Source: Lepturacanthus savala
Taxonomy: Eukaryota; Chordata; Actinopteri; Scombriformes; Trichiuridae
Reading direction: 5' to 3'
Length of the DNA stretch: 64,000 bases
Assembly: GCA_030544235.1 (NCBI GenBank)
Contig: JARUPU010000099.1
Coordinates: 323,501-387,500, forward strand
Part shown: positions 12,201 through 23,200 of the stretch, one piece after another
How positions within the stretch are numbered: the first letter of the stretch is position 1
How the letters are laid out: each line of letters starts with the position of its first letter
The notes under the pieces: model-generated
Told to the model about the DNA's origin: nothing
The model's input: the letters and a program-made list of their open reading frames with translations, nothing else
The model's database searches: none
Translations under genes and position numbers: made by a program

Positions 12201-12964
12201 AAATCATATAGAAATTGAACCAATTCCTACACCCCCCAGTTAAGAATTTAGGGTTAGGGTTAGGGTTAGGGTTAGACTAGGGTTAGGGTTAGGCTCAGCG
12301 TTGGGGTATAGGGAACGAAACTACCAGGTATATCCCTCCCAGTGATTTTAAAGGTGCTGCAGCCCCGAAACCGAAAATCATATAGAAATTGAACCAATTC
12401 CTACACCCCCCAGTTAAGAATTTAGGGTTAGGGTTAGGGTTAGACTAGGGTTAGGGTTAGGCTCAGCGTTGGGGTATAGGGAACGAAACTACCAGGTATA
12501 TCCCTCCCAGTGATTTTAAAGGTGCTGCAGCCCCGAAACTGAAAATCATATAGAAATTGAACCAATTCCTACACCCCCCAGTTAAGAATTTAGGGTTAGG
12601 GTTAGGGTTAGGGTTAGACTAGGGTTAGGGTTAGGCTCAGCGTTGGGGTATAGGGAACGAAACTACCAGGTATATCCCTCCCAGTGATTTTAAAGGTGCT
12701 GCAGCCCCGAAACCGAAAATCATATAGAAATTGAATCAATTCCTACACCCCCCAGTTAAGAATTTAGGGTTAGGGTTAGGGTTAGGGTTAGACTAGGGTT
12801 AGGGTTAGGCTCAGCGTTGGGGTATAGGGAACGAAACTACCAGGTATATCCCTCCCAGTGATTTTAAAGGTGCTGCAGCCCCGAAACCGAAAATCATATA
12901 GAAATTGAATCAATTCCTACACCCCCCAGTTAAGAATTTAGGGTTAGGGTTAGGGTTAGGGTTA
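9293..12964 (+). repeat. Gamma block, irregular mixture of alpha-like monomers
   Basis: Twenty-one monomers between beta copy 1 and alpha copy 1. They mix plain units with GAATC units (near 9642, 9990, 10704, 10878, 11399, 11927, 12619, 12793), GATGCAG units, one GGAATGAA unit, two units with GAAACTG or GTTAGGAATT, and one unique start TATACTAGGG at about 12100. All marker types except TATAC also occur in alpha or beta. No second copy of this order is seen in the window. It may be a scrambled alpha copy or a piece of another HOR whose sister lies outside. Confidence 0.7.
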
Positions 12965-14218
12965 GACTAGGGTTAGGGTTAGGCTCAGCGTTGGGGTATA
13001 GGGAACGAAACTACCAGGTATATCCCTCCCAGTGATTTTAAAGGTGATGCAGCCCCGAAACCGAAAATCATATAGAAATTGAACCAATTCCTACACCCCC
13101 CAGTTAGGAATTTAGGGTTAGGGTTAGGGTTAGGGTTAGGGTTAGACTAGGGTTAGGGTTAGGCTCAGCGTTGGGGTATAGGGAACGAAACTACCAGGTA
13201 TATCCCTCCCAGTGATTTTAAAGGTGATGCAGCCCCGAAACCGAAAATCATATAGAAATTGAACCAATTCCTACACCCCCCAGTTAAGAATTTAGGGTTA
13301 GGGTTAGGGTTAGGGTTAGGGTTAGGGTTAGACTAGGGTTAGGGTTAGGCTCAGCGTTGGGGTATAGGGAACGAAACTACCAGGTATATCCCTCCCAGTG
13401 ATTTTAAAGGTGCTGCAGCCCCGAAACCGAAAATCATATAGAAATTGAACCAATTCCTAGACCCCCCAGTTAAGAATTTAGGGTTAGGGTTAGGGTTAGG
13501 GTTAGGGTTACACTAGGGTTAGGGTTAGGCTCAGCGTTGGGGTATAGGGAACGAAACTACCAGGTATATCCCTCCCAGTGATTTTAAAGGTGCTGCAGCC
13601 CCGAAACCGAAAATCATATAGAAATTGAACCAATTCCTACACCCCCCAGTTAAGAATTTAGGGTTAGGGTTAGGGTTAGGGTTAGACTAGGGTTAGGCTT
13701 AGGCTCAGCGTTGGGGTATAGAGAACGAAACTACCAGGTATATCCCTCCCAGTGATTTTAAAGGTGCTGCAGCCCCGAAACCGAAAATCATATAGAAATT
13801 GAACCAATTCCTACACCCCCCAGTTAAGAATTTAGGGTTAGGGTTAGGGTTAGGGTTAGGGTTAGACTAGGGTTAGGGTTAGGCTCAGCGTTGGGGTATA
13901 GGGAACGAAACTACCAGGTATATCCCTCCCAGTGATTTTAAAGGTGCTGCAGCCCCGAAACCGAAAATCATATAGAAATTGAACCAATTCCTACACCCCC
14001 CAGTTAAGAATTTAGGGTTAGGGTTAGGGTTAGGGTTAGGGTTACACTAGGGTTAGGGTTAGGCTCAGCGTTGGGGTATAGGGAACGAAACTACCAGGTA
14101 TATCCCTCCCAGTGATTTTAAAGGTGCTGCAGCCCCGAAACCGAAAATCATATAGAAATTGAACCAATTCCTACACCCCCCAGTTAAGAATTTAGGGTTA
14201 GGGTTAGGGTTAGGGTTA

Positions 14219-14392
14219 GACTAGGGTTAGGGTTAGGCTCAGCTTTAGGGTATAGAGAACGAAACTACCAGGTATATCCCTCCCAGTGATTTTAAAGGTG
14301 CTGCAGCCCCGAAACCGAAAATCATATAGAAATTGAACCAATTCCTACACCCCCCAGTTAAGAATTTAGGGTTAGGGTTAGGGTTAGGGTTA
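14219..14392 (+). repeat. AGCTTTAGGG monomer (example of about two dozen)
   Basis: In this type CAGCGTTGGGG reads CAGCTTTAGGG and TATAGGGAACG reads TATAGAGAACG. The change removes a CpG, creates an AluI site (AGCT) and restores a perfect TTAGGG inside the degenerate head. Examples start near 4272, 5341, 6943, 17591, 22199, 28467, 33657, 41498, 48829, 60078 and 63233. It never occurs in the gamma block. Confidence 0.85.
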
Positions 14393-15100
14393 GACTAGGG
14401 TTAGGGTTAGGCTCAGCGTTGGGGTATAGGGAACGAAACTACCAGGTATATCCCTCCCAGTGATTTTAAAGGTGCTGCAGCCCCGAAACCGAAAATCATA
14501 TAGAAATTGAACCAATTCCTACACCCCCCAGTTAAGAATTTAGGGTTAGGGTTAGGGTTAGGGTTAGACTAGGGTTAGGCTTAGGCTCAGCGTTGGGGTA
14601 TAGAGAACGAAACTACCAGGTATATCCCTCCCAGTGATTTTAAAGGTGCTGCAGCCCCGAAACCGAAAATCATATAGAAATTGAACCAATTCCTACACCC
14701 CCCAGTTAAGAATTTAGGGTTAGGGTTAGGGTTAGGGTTAGGGTTAGACTAGGGTTAGGGTTAGGCTCAGCGTTGGGGTATAGGGAACGAAACTACCAGG
14801 TATATCCCTCCCAGTGATTTTAAAGGTGATGCAGCCCCGAAACCGAAAATCATATAGAAATTGAACCAATTCCTACACCCCCCAGTTAAGAATTTAGGGT
14901 TAGGGTTAGGGTTAGGGTTAGACTAGGGTTAGGGTTAGGCTCAGCGTTGGGGTATAGGGAACGAAACTACCAGGTATATCCCTCCCAGTGATTTTAAAGG
15001 TGCTGCAGCCCCGAAACCGAAAATCATATAGAAATTGAACCAATTCCTAGACCCCCCAGTTAAGAATTTAGGGTTAGGGTTAGGGTTAGGGTTAGGGTTA

Positions 15101-15280
15101 CACTAGGGTTAGGCTTAGGCTCAGCGTTGGGGTATAGGGAACGAAACTACCAGGTATATCCCTCCCAGTGATTTTAAAGGTGATGCAGCCCCGAAACCGA
15201 AAATCATATAGAAATTGAACCAATTCCTACACCCCCCAGTTAAGAATTTAGGGTTAGGGTTAGGGTTAGGGTTAGGGTTA
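15101..15280 (+). repeat. Chimeric monomer (CACTAGGG start joined to GGCTTAGG/GATGCAG body)
   Basis: In alpha copy 2 and alpha-0 the CACTAGGG start and the GGCTTAGGCTC/GATGCAG body sit in two neighbouring monomers (18473 and 18641; 373 and 541). Here they occur in one unit, and exactly 168 bp, one monomer, is missing relative to copy 2. The junction lies within the first dozen bases, inside TAGGGTTAGG. This is the expected product of an unequal exchange between adjacent monomers in their telomere-like portion. Confidence 0.8.
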
Positions 15281-16336
15281 GACTAGGGTTAGGGTTAGGC
15301 TCAGCGTTGGGGTATAGGGAATGAAACTACCAGGTATATCCCTCCCAGTGATTTTAAAGGTGCTGCAGCCCCGAAACCGAAAATCATATAGAAATTGAAC
15401 CAATTCCTACACCCCCCAGTTAAGAATTTAGGGTTAGGGTTAGGGTTAGGGTTAGACTAGGGTTAGGGTTAGGCTCAGCGTTGGGGTATAGGGAACGAAA
15501 CTACCAGGTATATCCCTCCCAGTGATTTTAAAGGTGCTGCAGCCCCGAAACCGAAAATCATATAGAAATTGAACCAATTCCTACACCCCCCAGTTAAGAA
15601 TTTAGGGTTAGGGTTAGGGTTAGGGTTAGGGTTAGGGTTAGACTAGGGTTAGGGTTAGGCTCAGCGTTGGGGTATAGGGAACGAAACTACCAGGTATATC
15701 CCTCCCAGTGATTTTAAAGGTGCTGCAGCCCCGAAACCGAAAATCATATAGAAATTGAATCAATTCCTACACCCCCCAGTTAAGAATTTAGGGTTAGGGT
15801 TAGGGTTAGGGTTAGACTAGGGTTAGGGTTAGGCTCAGCGTTGGGGTATAGGGAACGAAACTACCAGGTATATCCCTCCCAGTGATTTTAAAGGTGCTGC
15901 AGCCCCGAAACCGAAAATCATATAGAAATTGAATCAATTCCTACACCCCCCAGTTAAGAATTTAGGGTTAGGGTTAGGGTTAGGGTTAGACTAGGGTTAG
16001 GGTTAGGCTCAGCGTTGGGGTATAGGGAACGAAACTACCAGGTATATCCCTCCCAGTGATTTTAAAGGTGCTGCAGCCCCGAAACCGAAAATCATATAGA
16101 AATTGAATCAATTCCTACACCCCCCAGTTAAGAATTTAGGGTTAGGGTTAGGGTTAGGGTTAGACTAGGGTTAGGGTTAGGCTCAGCGTTGGGGTATAGG
16201 GAACGAAACTACCAGGTATATCCCTCCCAGTGATTTTAAAGGTGCTGCAGCCCCGAAACCGAAAATCATATAGAAATTGAATCAATTCCTACACCCCCCA
16301 GTTAAGAATTTAGGGTTAGGGTTAGGGTTAGGGTTA

Positions 16337-19300
16337 GACTAGGGTTAGGGTTAGGCTCAGCGTTGGGGTATAGGGAACGAAACTACCAGGTATATCCCTC
16401 CCAGTGATTTTAAAGGTGATGCAGCCCCGAAACCGAAAATCATATAGAAATTGAACCAATTCCTACACCCCCCAGTTAGGAATTTAGGGTTAGGGTTAGG
16501 GTTAGGGTTAGGGTTAGACTAGGGTTAGGGTTAGGCTCAGCGTTGGGGTATAGGGAACGAAACTACCAGGTATATCCCTCCCAGTGATTTTAAAGGTGAT
16601 GCAGCCCCGAAACCGAAAATCATATAGAAATTGAACCAATTCCTACACCCCCCAGTTAAGAATTTAGGGTTAGGGTTAGGGTTAGGGTTAGGGTTAGGGT
16701 TAGACTAGGGTTAGGGTTAGGCTCAGCGTTGGGGTATAGGGAACGAAACTACCAGGTATATCCCTCCCAGTGATTTTAAAGGTGCTGCAGCCCCGAAACC
16801 GAAAATCATATAGAAATTGAACCAATTCCTAGACCCCCCAGTTAAGAATTTAGGGTTAGGGTTAGGGTTAGGGTTAGGGTTACACTAGGGTTAGGGTTAG
16901 GCTCAGCGTTGGGGTATAGGGAACGAAACTACCAGGTATATCCCTCCCAGTGATTTTAAAGGTGCTGCAGCCCCGAAACCGAAAATCATATAGAAATTGA
17001 ACCAATTCCTACACCCCCCAGTTAAGAATTTAGGGTTAGGGTTAGGGTTAGGGTTAGACTAGGGTTAGGCTTAGGCTCAGCGTTGGGGTATAGAGAACGA
17101 AACTACCAGGTATATCCCTCCCAGTGATTTTAAAGGTGCTGCAGCCCCGAAACCGAAAATCATATAGAAATTGAACCAATTCCTACACCCCCCAGTTAAG
17201 AATTTAGGGTTAGGGTTAGGGTTAGGGTTAGGGTTAGACTAGGGTTAGGGTTAGGCTCAGCGTTGGGGTATAGGGAACGAAACTACCAGGTATATCCCTC
17301 CCAGTGATTTTAAAGGTGCTGCAGCCCCGAAACCGAAAATCATATAGAAATTGAACCAATTCCTACACCCCCCAGTTAAGAATTTAGGGTTAGGGTTAGG
17401 GTTAGGGTTAGGGTTACACTAGGGTTAGGGTTAGGCTCAGCGTTGGGGTATAGGGAACGAAACTACCAGGTATATCCCTCCCAGTGATTTTAAAGGTGCT
17501 GCAGCCCCGAAACCGAAAATCATATAGAAATTGAACCAATTCCTACACCCCCCAGTTAAGAATTTAGGGTTAGGGTTAGGGTTAGGGTTAGACTAGGGTT
17601 AGGGTTAGGCTCAGCTTTAGGGTATAGAGAACGAAACTACCAGGTATATCCCTCCCAGTGATTTTAAAGGTGCTGCAGCCCCGAAACCGAAAATCATATA
17701 GAAATTGAACCAATTCCTACACCCCCCAGTTAAGAATTTAGGGTTAGGGTTAGGGTTAGGGTTAGACTAGGGTTAGGGTTAGGCTCAGCGTTGGGGTATA
17801 GGGAACGAAACTACCAGGTATATCCCTCCCAGTGATTTTAAAGGTGCTGCAGCCCCGAAACCGAAAATCATATAGAAATTGAACCAATTCCTACACCCCC
17901 CAGTTAAGAATTTAGGGTTAGGGTTAGGGTTAGGGTTAGACTAGGGTTAGGCTTAGGCTCAGCGTTGGGGTATAGAGAACGAAACTACCAGGTATATCCC
18001 TCCCAGTGATTTTAAAGGTGCTGCAGCCCCGAAACCGAAAATCATATAGAAATTGAACCAATTCCTACACCCCCCAGTTAAGAATTTAGGGTTAGGGTTA
18101 GGGTTAGGGTTAGGGTTAGACTAGGGTTAGGGTTAGGCTCAGCGTTGGGGTATAGGGAACGAAACTACCAGGTATATCCCTCCCAGTGATTTTAAAGGTG
18201 ATGCAGCCCCGAAACCGAAAATCATATAGAAATTGAACCAATTCCTACACCCCCCAGTTAAGAATTTAGGGTTAGGGTTAGGGTTAGGGTTAGACTAGGG
18301 TTAGGGTTAGGCTCAGCGTTGGGGTATAGGGAACGAAACTACCAGGTATATCCCTCCCAGTGATTTTAAAGGTGCTGCAGCCCCGAAACCGAAAATCATA
18401 TAGAAATTGAACCAATTCCTAGACCCCCCAGTTAAGAATTTAGGGTTAGGGTTAGGGTTAGGGTTAGGGTTACACTAGGGTTAGGGTTAGGCTCAGCGTT
18501 GGGGTATAGGGAACGAAACTACCAGGTATATCCCTCCCAGTGATTTTAAAGGTGCTGCAGCCCCGAAACCGAAAATCATATAGAAATTGAACCAATTCCT
18601 ACACCCCCCAGTTAAGAATTTAGGGTTAGGGTTAGGGTTAGACTAGGGTTAGGCTTAGGCTCAGCGTTGGGGTATAGGGAACGAAACTACCAGGTATATC
18701 CCTCCCAGTGATTTTAAAGGTGATGCAGCCCCGAAACCGAAAATCATATAGAAATTGAACCAATTCCTACACCCCCCAGTTAAGAATTTAGGGTTAGGGT
18801 TAGGGTTAGGGTTAGGGTTAGACTAGGGTTAGGGTTAGGCTCAGCGTTGGGGTATAGGGAATGAAACTACCAGGTATATCCCTCCCAGTGATTTTAAAGG
18901 TGCTGCAGCCCCGAAACCGAAAATCATATAGAAATTGAACCAATTCCTACACCCCCCAGTTAAGAATTTAGGGTTAGGGTTAGGGTTAGGGTTAGACTAG
19001 GGTTAGGGTTAGGCTCAGCGTTGGGGTATAGGGAACGAAACTACCAGGTATATCCCTCCCAGTGATTTTAAAGGTGCTGCAGCCCCGAAACCGAAAATCA
19101 TATAGAAATTGAACCAATTCCTACACCCCCCAGTTAAGAATTTAGGGTTAGGGTTAGGGTTAGGGTTAGGGTTAGGGTTAGACTAGGGTTAGGGTTAGGC
19201 TCAGCGTTGGGGTATAGGGAACGAAACTACCAGGTATATCCCTCCCAGTGATTTTAAAGGTGCTGCAGCCCCGAAACCGAAAATCATATAGAAATTGAAT

Positions 19301-20236
19301 CAATTCCTACACCCCCCAGTTAAGAATTTAGGGTTAGGGTTAGGGTTAGGGTTAGACTAGGGTTAGGGTTAGGCTCAGCGTTGGGGTATAGGGAACGAAA
19401 CTACCAGGTATATCCCTCCCAGTGATTTTAAAGGTGCTGCAGCCCCGAAACCGAAAATCATATAGAAATTGAATCAATTCCTACACCCCCCAGTTAAGAA
19501 TTTAGGGTTAGGGTTAGGGTTAGGGTTAGGGTTAGACTAGGGTTAGGGTTAGGCTCAGCGTTGGGGTATAGGGAACGAAACTACCAGGTATATCCCTCCC
19601 AGTGATTTTAAAGGTGCTGCAGCCCCGAAACCGAAAATCATATAGAAATTGAATCAATTCCTACACCCCCCAGTTAAGAATTTAGGGTTAGGGTTAGGGT
19701 TAGGGTTAGACTAGGGTTAGGGTTAGGCTCAGCGTTGGGGTATAGGGAACGAAACTACCAGGTATATCCCTCCCAGTGATTTTAAAGGTGCTGCAGCCCC
19801 GAAACCGAAAATCATATAGAAATTGAATCAATTCCTACACCCCCCAGTTAAGAATTTAGGGTTAGGGTTAGGGTTAGGGTTAGGGTTAGACTAGGGTTAG
19901 GGTTAGGCTCAGCGTTGGGGTATAGGGAACGAAACTACCAGGTATATCCCTCCCAGTGATTTTAAAGGTGCTGCAGCCCCGAAACCGAAAATCATATAGA
20001 AATTGAATCAATTCCTACACCCCCCAGTTAAGAATTTAGGGTTAGGGTTAGGGTTAGGGTTAGACTAGGGTTAGGGTTAGGCTCAGCGTTGGGGTATAGG
20101 GAACGAAACTACCAGGTATATCCCTCCCAGTGATTTTAAAGGTGCTGCAGCCCCGAAACCGAAAATCATATAGAAATTGAATCAATTCCTACACCCCCCA
20201 GTTAAGAATTTAGGGTTAGGGTTAGGGTTAGGGTTA
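16337..20236 (+). repeat. Alpha higher-order repeat, copy 2 (3,900 bp)
   Basis: Same marker order as alpha copy 1 but with separate CACTAGGG (18473) and GGCTTAGG/GATGCAG (18641) monomers and six GAATC monomers (19181 to 20236). Its second half, from 18101, is the counterpart of the window start at an offset of 18,100 bp, so the copy belongs both to the local alpha tandem and to the long duplication. It is followed directly by beta copy 2. Confidence 0.85.
19181..20236 (+). repeat. Run of six GAATCAATT monomers
   Basis: Six consecutive units with GAATC in place of GAACC, each of which gains a HinfI site (GANTC). The matching run at 1081-2136 also has six; alpha copy 1 has four (15641-16336). 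After an isolated unit at 21659 this variant does not appear again in the window, so it belongs to the alpha, beta-left and gamma side. Confidence 0.85.
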
Positions 20237-23200
20237 GACTAGGGTTAGGGTTAGGCTCAGCGTTGGGGTATAGGGAACGAAACTACCAGGTATATCCCTC
20301 CCAGTGATTTTAAAGGTGCTGCAGCCCCGAAACCGAAAATCATATAGAAATTGAACCAATTCCTACACCCCCCAGTTAAGAATTTAGGGTTAGGGTTAGG
20401 GTTAGGGTTAGACTAGGGTTAGGGTTAGGCTCAGCGTTGGGGTATAGGGAACGAAACTACCAGGTATATCCCTCCCAGTGATTTTAAAGGTGCTGCAGCC
20501 CCGAAACCGAAAATCATATAGAAATTGAACCAATTCCTACACCCCCCAGTTAAGAATTTAGGATTAGGGTTAGGGTTAGGGTTAGACTAGGGTTAGGGTT
20601 AGGCTCAGCGTTGGGGTATAGGGAATGAAACTACCAGGTATATCCCTCCCAGTGATTTTAAAGGTGATGCAGCCCCGAAACCGAAAATCATATAGAAATT
20701 GAACCAATTCCTACACCCCCCAGTTAAGAATTTAGGGTTAGGGTTAGGGTTAGGGTTAGGGTTAGACTAGGGTTAGGGTTAGGCTCAGCGTTGGGGTATA
20801 GGGAACGAAACTACCAGGTATATCCCTCCCAGTGATTTTAAAGGTGCTGCAGCCCCGAAACCGAAAATCATATAGAAATTGAACCAATTCCTAGACCCCC
20901 CAGTTAAGAATTTAGGGTTAGGGTTAGGGTTAGGGTTAGGGTTACACTAGGGTTAGGGTTAGGCTCAGCGTTGGGGTATAGGGAACGAAACTACCAGGTA
21001 TATCCCTCCCAGTGATTTTAAAGGTGCTGCAGCCCCGAAACCGAAAATCATATAGAAATTGAACCAATTCCTACACCCCCCAGTTAAGAATTTAGGGTTA
21101 GGGTTAGGGTTAGGGTTAGACTAGGGTTAGGCTTAGGCTCAGCGTTGGGGTATAGGGAACGAAACTACCAGGTATATCCCTCCCAGTGATTTTAAAGGTG
21201 ATGCAGCCCCGAAACCGAAAATCATATAGAAATTGAACCAATTCCTACACCCCCCAGTTAAGAATTTAGGGTTAGGGTTAGGGTTAGGGTTAGGGTTAGA
21301 CTAGGGTTAGGGTTAGGCTCAGCGTTGGGGTATAGGGAATGAAACTACCAGGTATATCCCTCCCAGTGATTTTAAAGGTGCTGCAGCCCCGAAACCGAAA
21401 ATCATATAGAAATTGAACCAATTCCTACACCCCCCAGTTAAGAATTTAGGGTTAGGGTTAGGGTTAGGGTTAGACTAGGGTTAGGGTTAGGCTCAGCGTT
21501 GGGGTATAGGGAACGAAACTACCAGGTATATCCCTCCCAGTGATTTTAAAGGTGCTGCAGCCCCGAAACCGAAAATCATATAGAAATTGAACCAATACCT
21601 ACACCCCCCAGTTAAGAATTTAGGGTTAGGGTTAGGGTTAGGGTTAGGGTTAGGGTTAGACTAGGGTTAGGGTTAGGCTCAGCGTTGGGGTATAGGGAAC
21701 GAAACTACCAGGTATATCCCTCCCAGTGATTTTAAAGGTGCTGCAGCCCCGAAACCGAAAATCATATAGAAATTGAATCAATTCCTACACCCCCCAGTTA
21801 AGAATTTAGGGTTAGGGTTAGGGTTAGGGTTAGGGTTAGACTAGGGTTAGGGTTAGGCTCAGCGTTGGGGTATAGGGAACGAAACTACCAGGTATATCCC
21901 TCCCAGTGATTTTAAAGGTGCTGCAGCCCCGAAACCGAAAATCATATAGAAATTGAACCAATTCCTACACCCCCCAGTTAAGAATTTAGGGTTAGGGTTA
22001 GGGTTAGGGTTAGACTAGGGTTAGGGTTAGGCTCAGCGTTGGGGTAAAGGGAACGAAACTACCAGGTATATCCCTCCCAGTGATTTTAAAGGTGCTGCAG
22101 CCCCGAAACCGAAAATCATATAGAAATTGAACCAATTCCTACACCCCCCAGTTAAGAATTTAGGGTTAGGGTTAGGGTTAGGGTTAGGGTTAGGGTTAGA
22201 CTAGGGTTAGGGTTAGGCTCAGCTTTAGGGTATAGAGAACGAAACTACCAGGTATATCCCTCCCAGTGATTTTAAAGGTGCTGCAGCCCCGAAACCGAAA
22301 ATCATATAGAAATTGAACCAATTCCTACACCCCCCAGTTAAGAATTTAGGGTTAGGGTTAGGGTTAGGGTTAGACTAGGGTTAGGGTTAGGCTCAGCGTT
22401 GGGGTATAGGGAACGAAACTACCAGGTATATCCCTCCCAGTGATTTTAAAGGTGCTGCAGCCCCGAAACCGAAAATCATATAGAAATTGAACCAATTCCT
22501 ACACCCCCCAGTTAAGAATTTAGGGTTAGGGTTAGGGTTAGGGTTAGGGTTAGGGTTACACTAGGGTTAGGGTTAGGCTCAGCGTTGGGGTATAGGGAAC
22601 GAAACTACCAGGTATATCCCTCCCAGTGATTTTAAAGGTGCTGCAGCCCCGAAACCGAAAATCATATAGAAATTGAACCAATTCCTACACCCCCCAGTTA
22701 AGAATTTAGGGTTAGGGTTAGGGTTAGGGTTAGACTAGGGTTAGGCTTAGGCTCAGCGTTGGGGTATAGAGAACGAAACTACCAGGTATATCCCTCCCAG
22801 TGATTTTAAAGGTGCTGCAGCCCCGAAACCGAAAATCATATAGAAATTGAACCAATTCCTACACCCCCCAGTTAAGAATTTAGGGTTAGGGTTAGGGTTA
22901 GGGTTAGACTAGGGTTAGGGTTAGGCTCAGCGTTGGGGTATAGGGAACGAAACTACCAGGTATATCCCTCCCAGTGATTTTAAAGGTGCTGCAGCCCCGA
23001 AACCGAAAATCATATAGAAATTGAACCAATTCCTACACCCCCCAGTTAAGAATTTAGGGTTAGGGTTAGGGTTAGGGTTAGGGTTAGGGTTACACTAGGG
23101 TTAGGGTTAGGCTCAGCGTTGGGGTATAGGGAACGAAACTACCAGGTATATCCCTCCCAGTGATTTTAAAGGTGCTGCAGCCCCGAAACCGAAAATCATA

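Larger units (their letters stand above)
12965..16336 (+). repeat. Alpha higher-order repeat, copy 1 (3,372 bp)
   Basis: Starts with a GATGCAG plus GTTAGGAATT monomer, followed by GATGCAG; CTAGACC; CACTAGGG; GGCTTAGG/TATAGAGA; plain; CACTAGGG; AGCTTTAGGG; plain; GGCTTAGG/TATAGAGA; GATGCAG; CTAGACC; a chimeric CACTAGGG-GGCTTAGG monomer; GGAATGAA; plain; and four GAATC monomers. Landmark offsets to alpha copy 2 are exactly 3,372 bp for the first twelve monomers and 3,540 bp after the chimera, so copy 1 lacks one 168-bp monomer there. It also has four GAATC monomers where copy 2 has six. Confidence 0.85.

Noticed and set aside
15101..15110. CACTAGGG start as a new telomere variant array
   Set aside because: It is a single G to C change in TTAGAC that marks one monomer lineage and is not a different telomere repeat.
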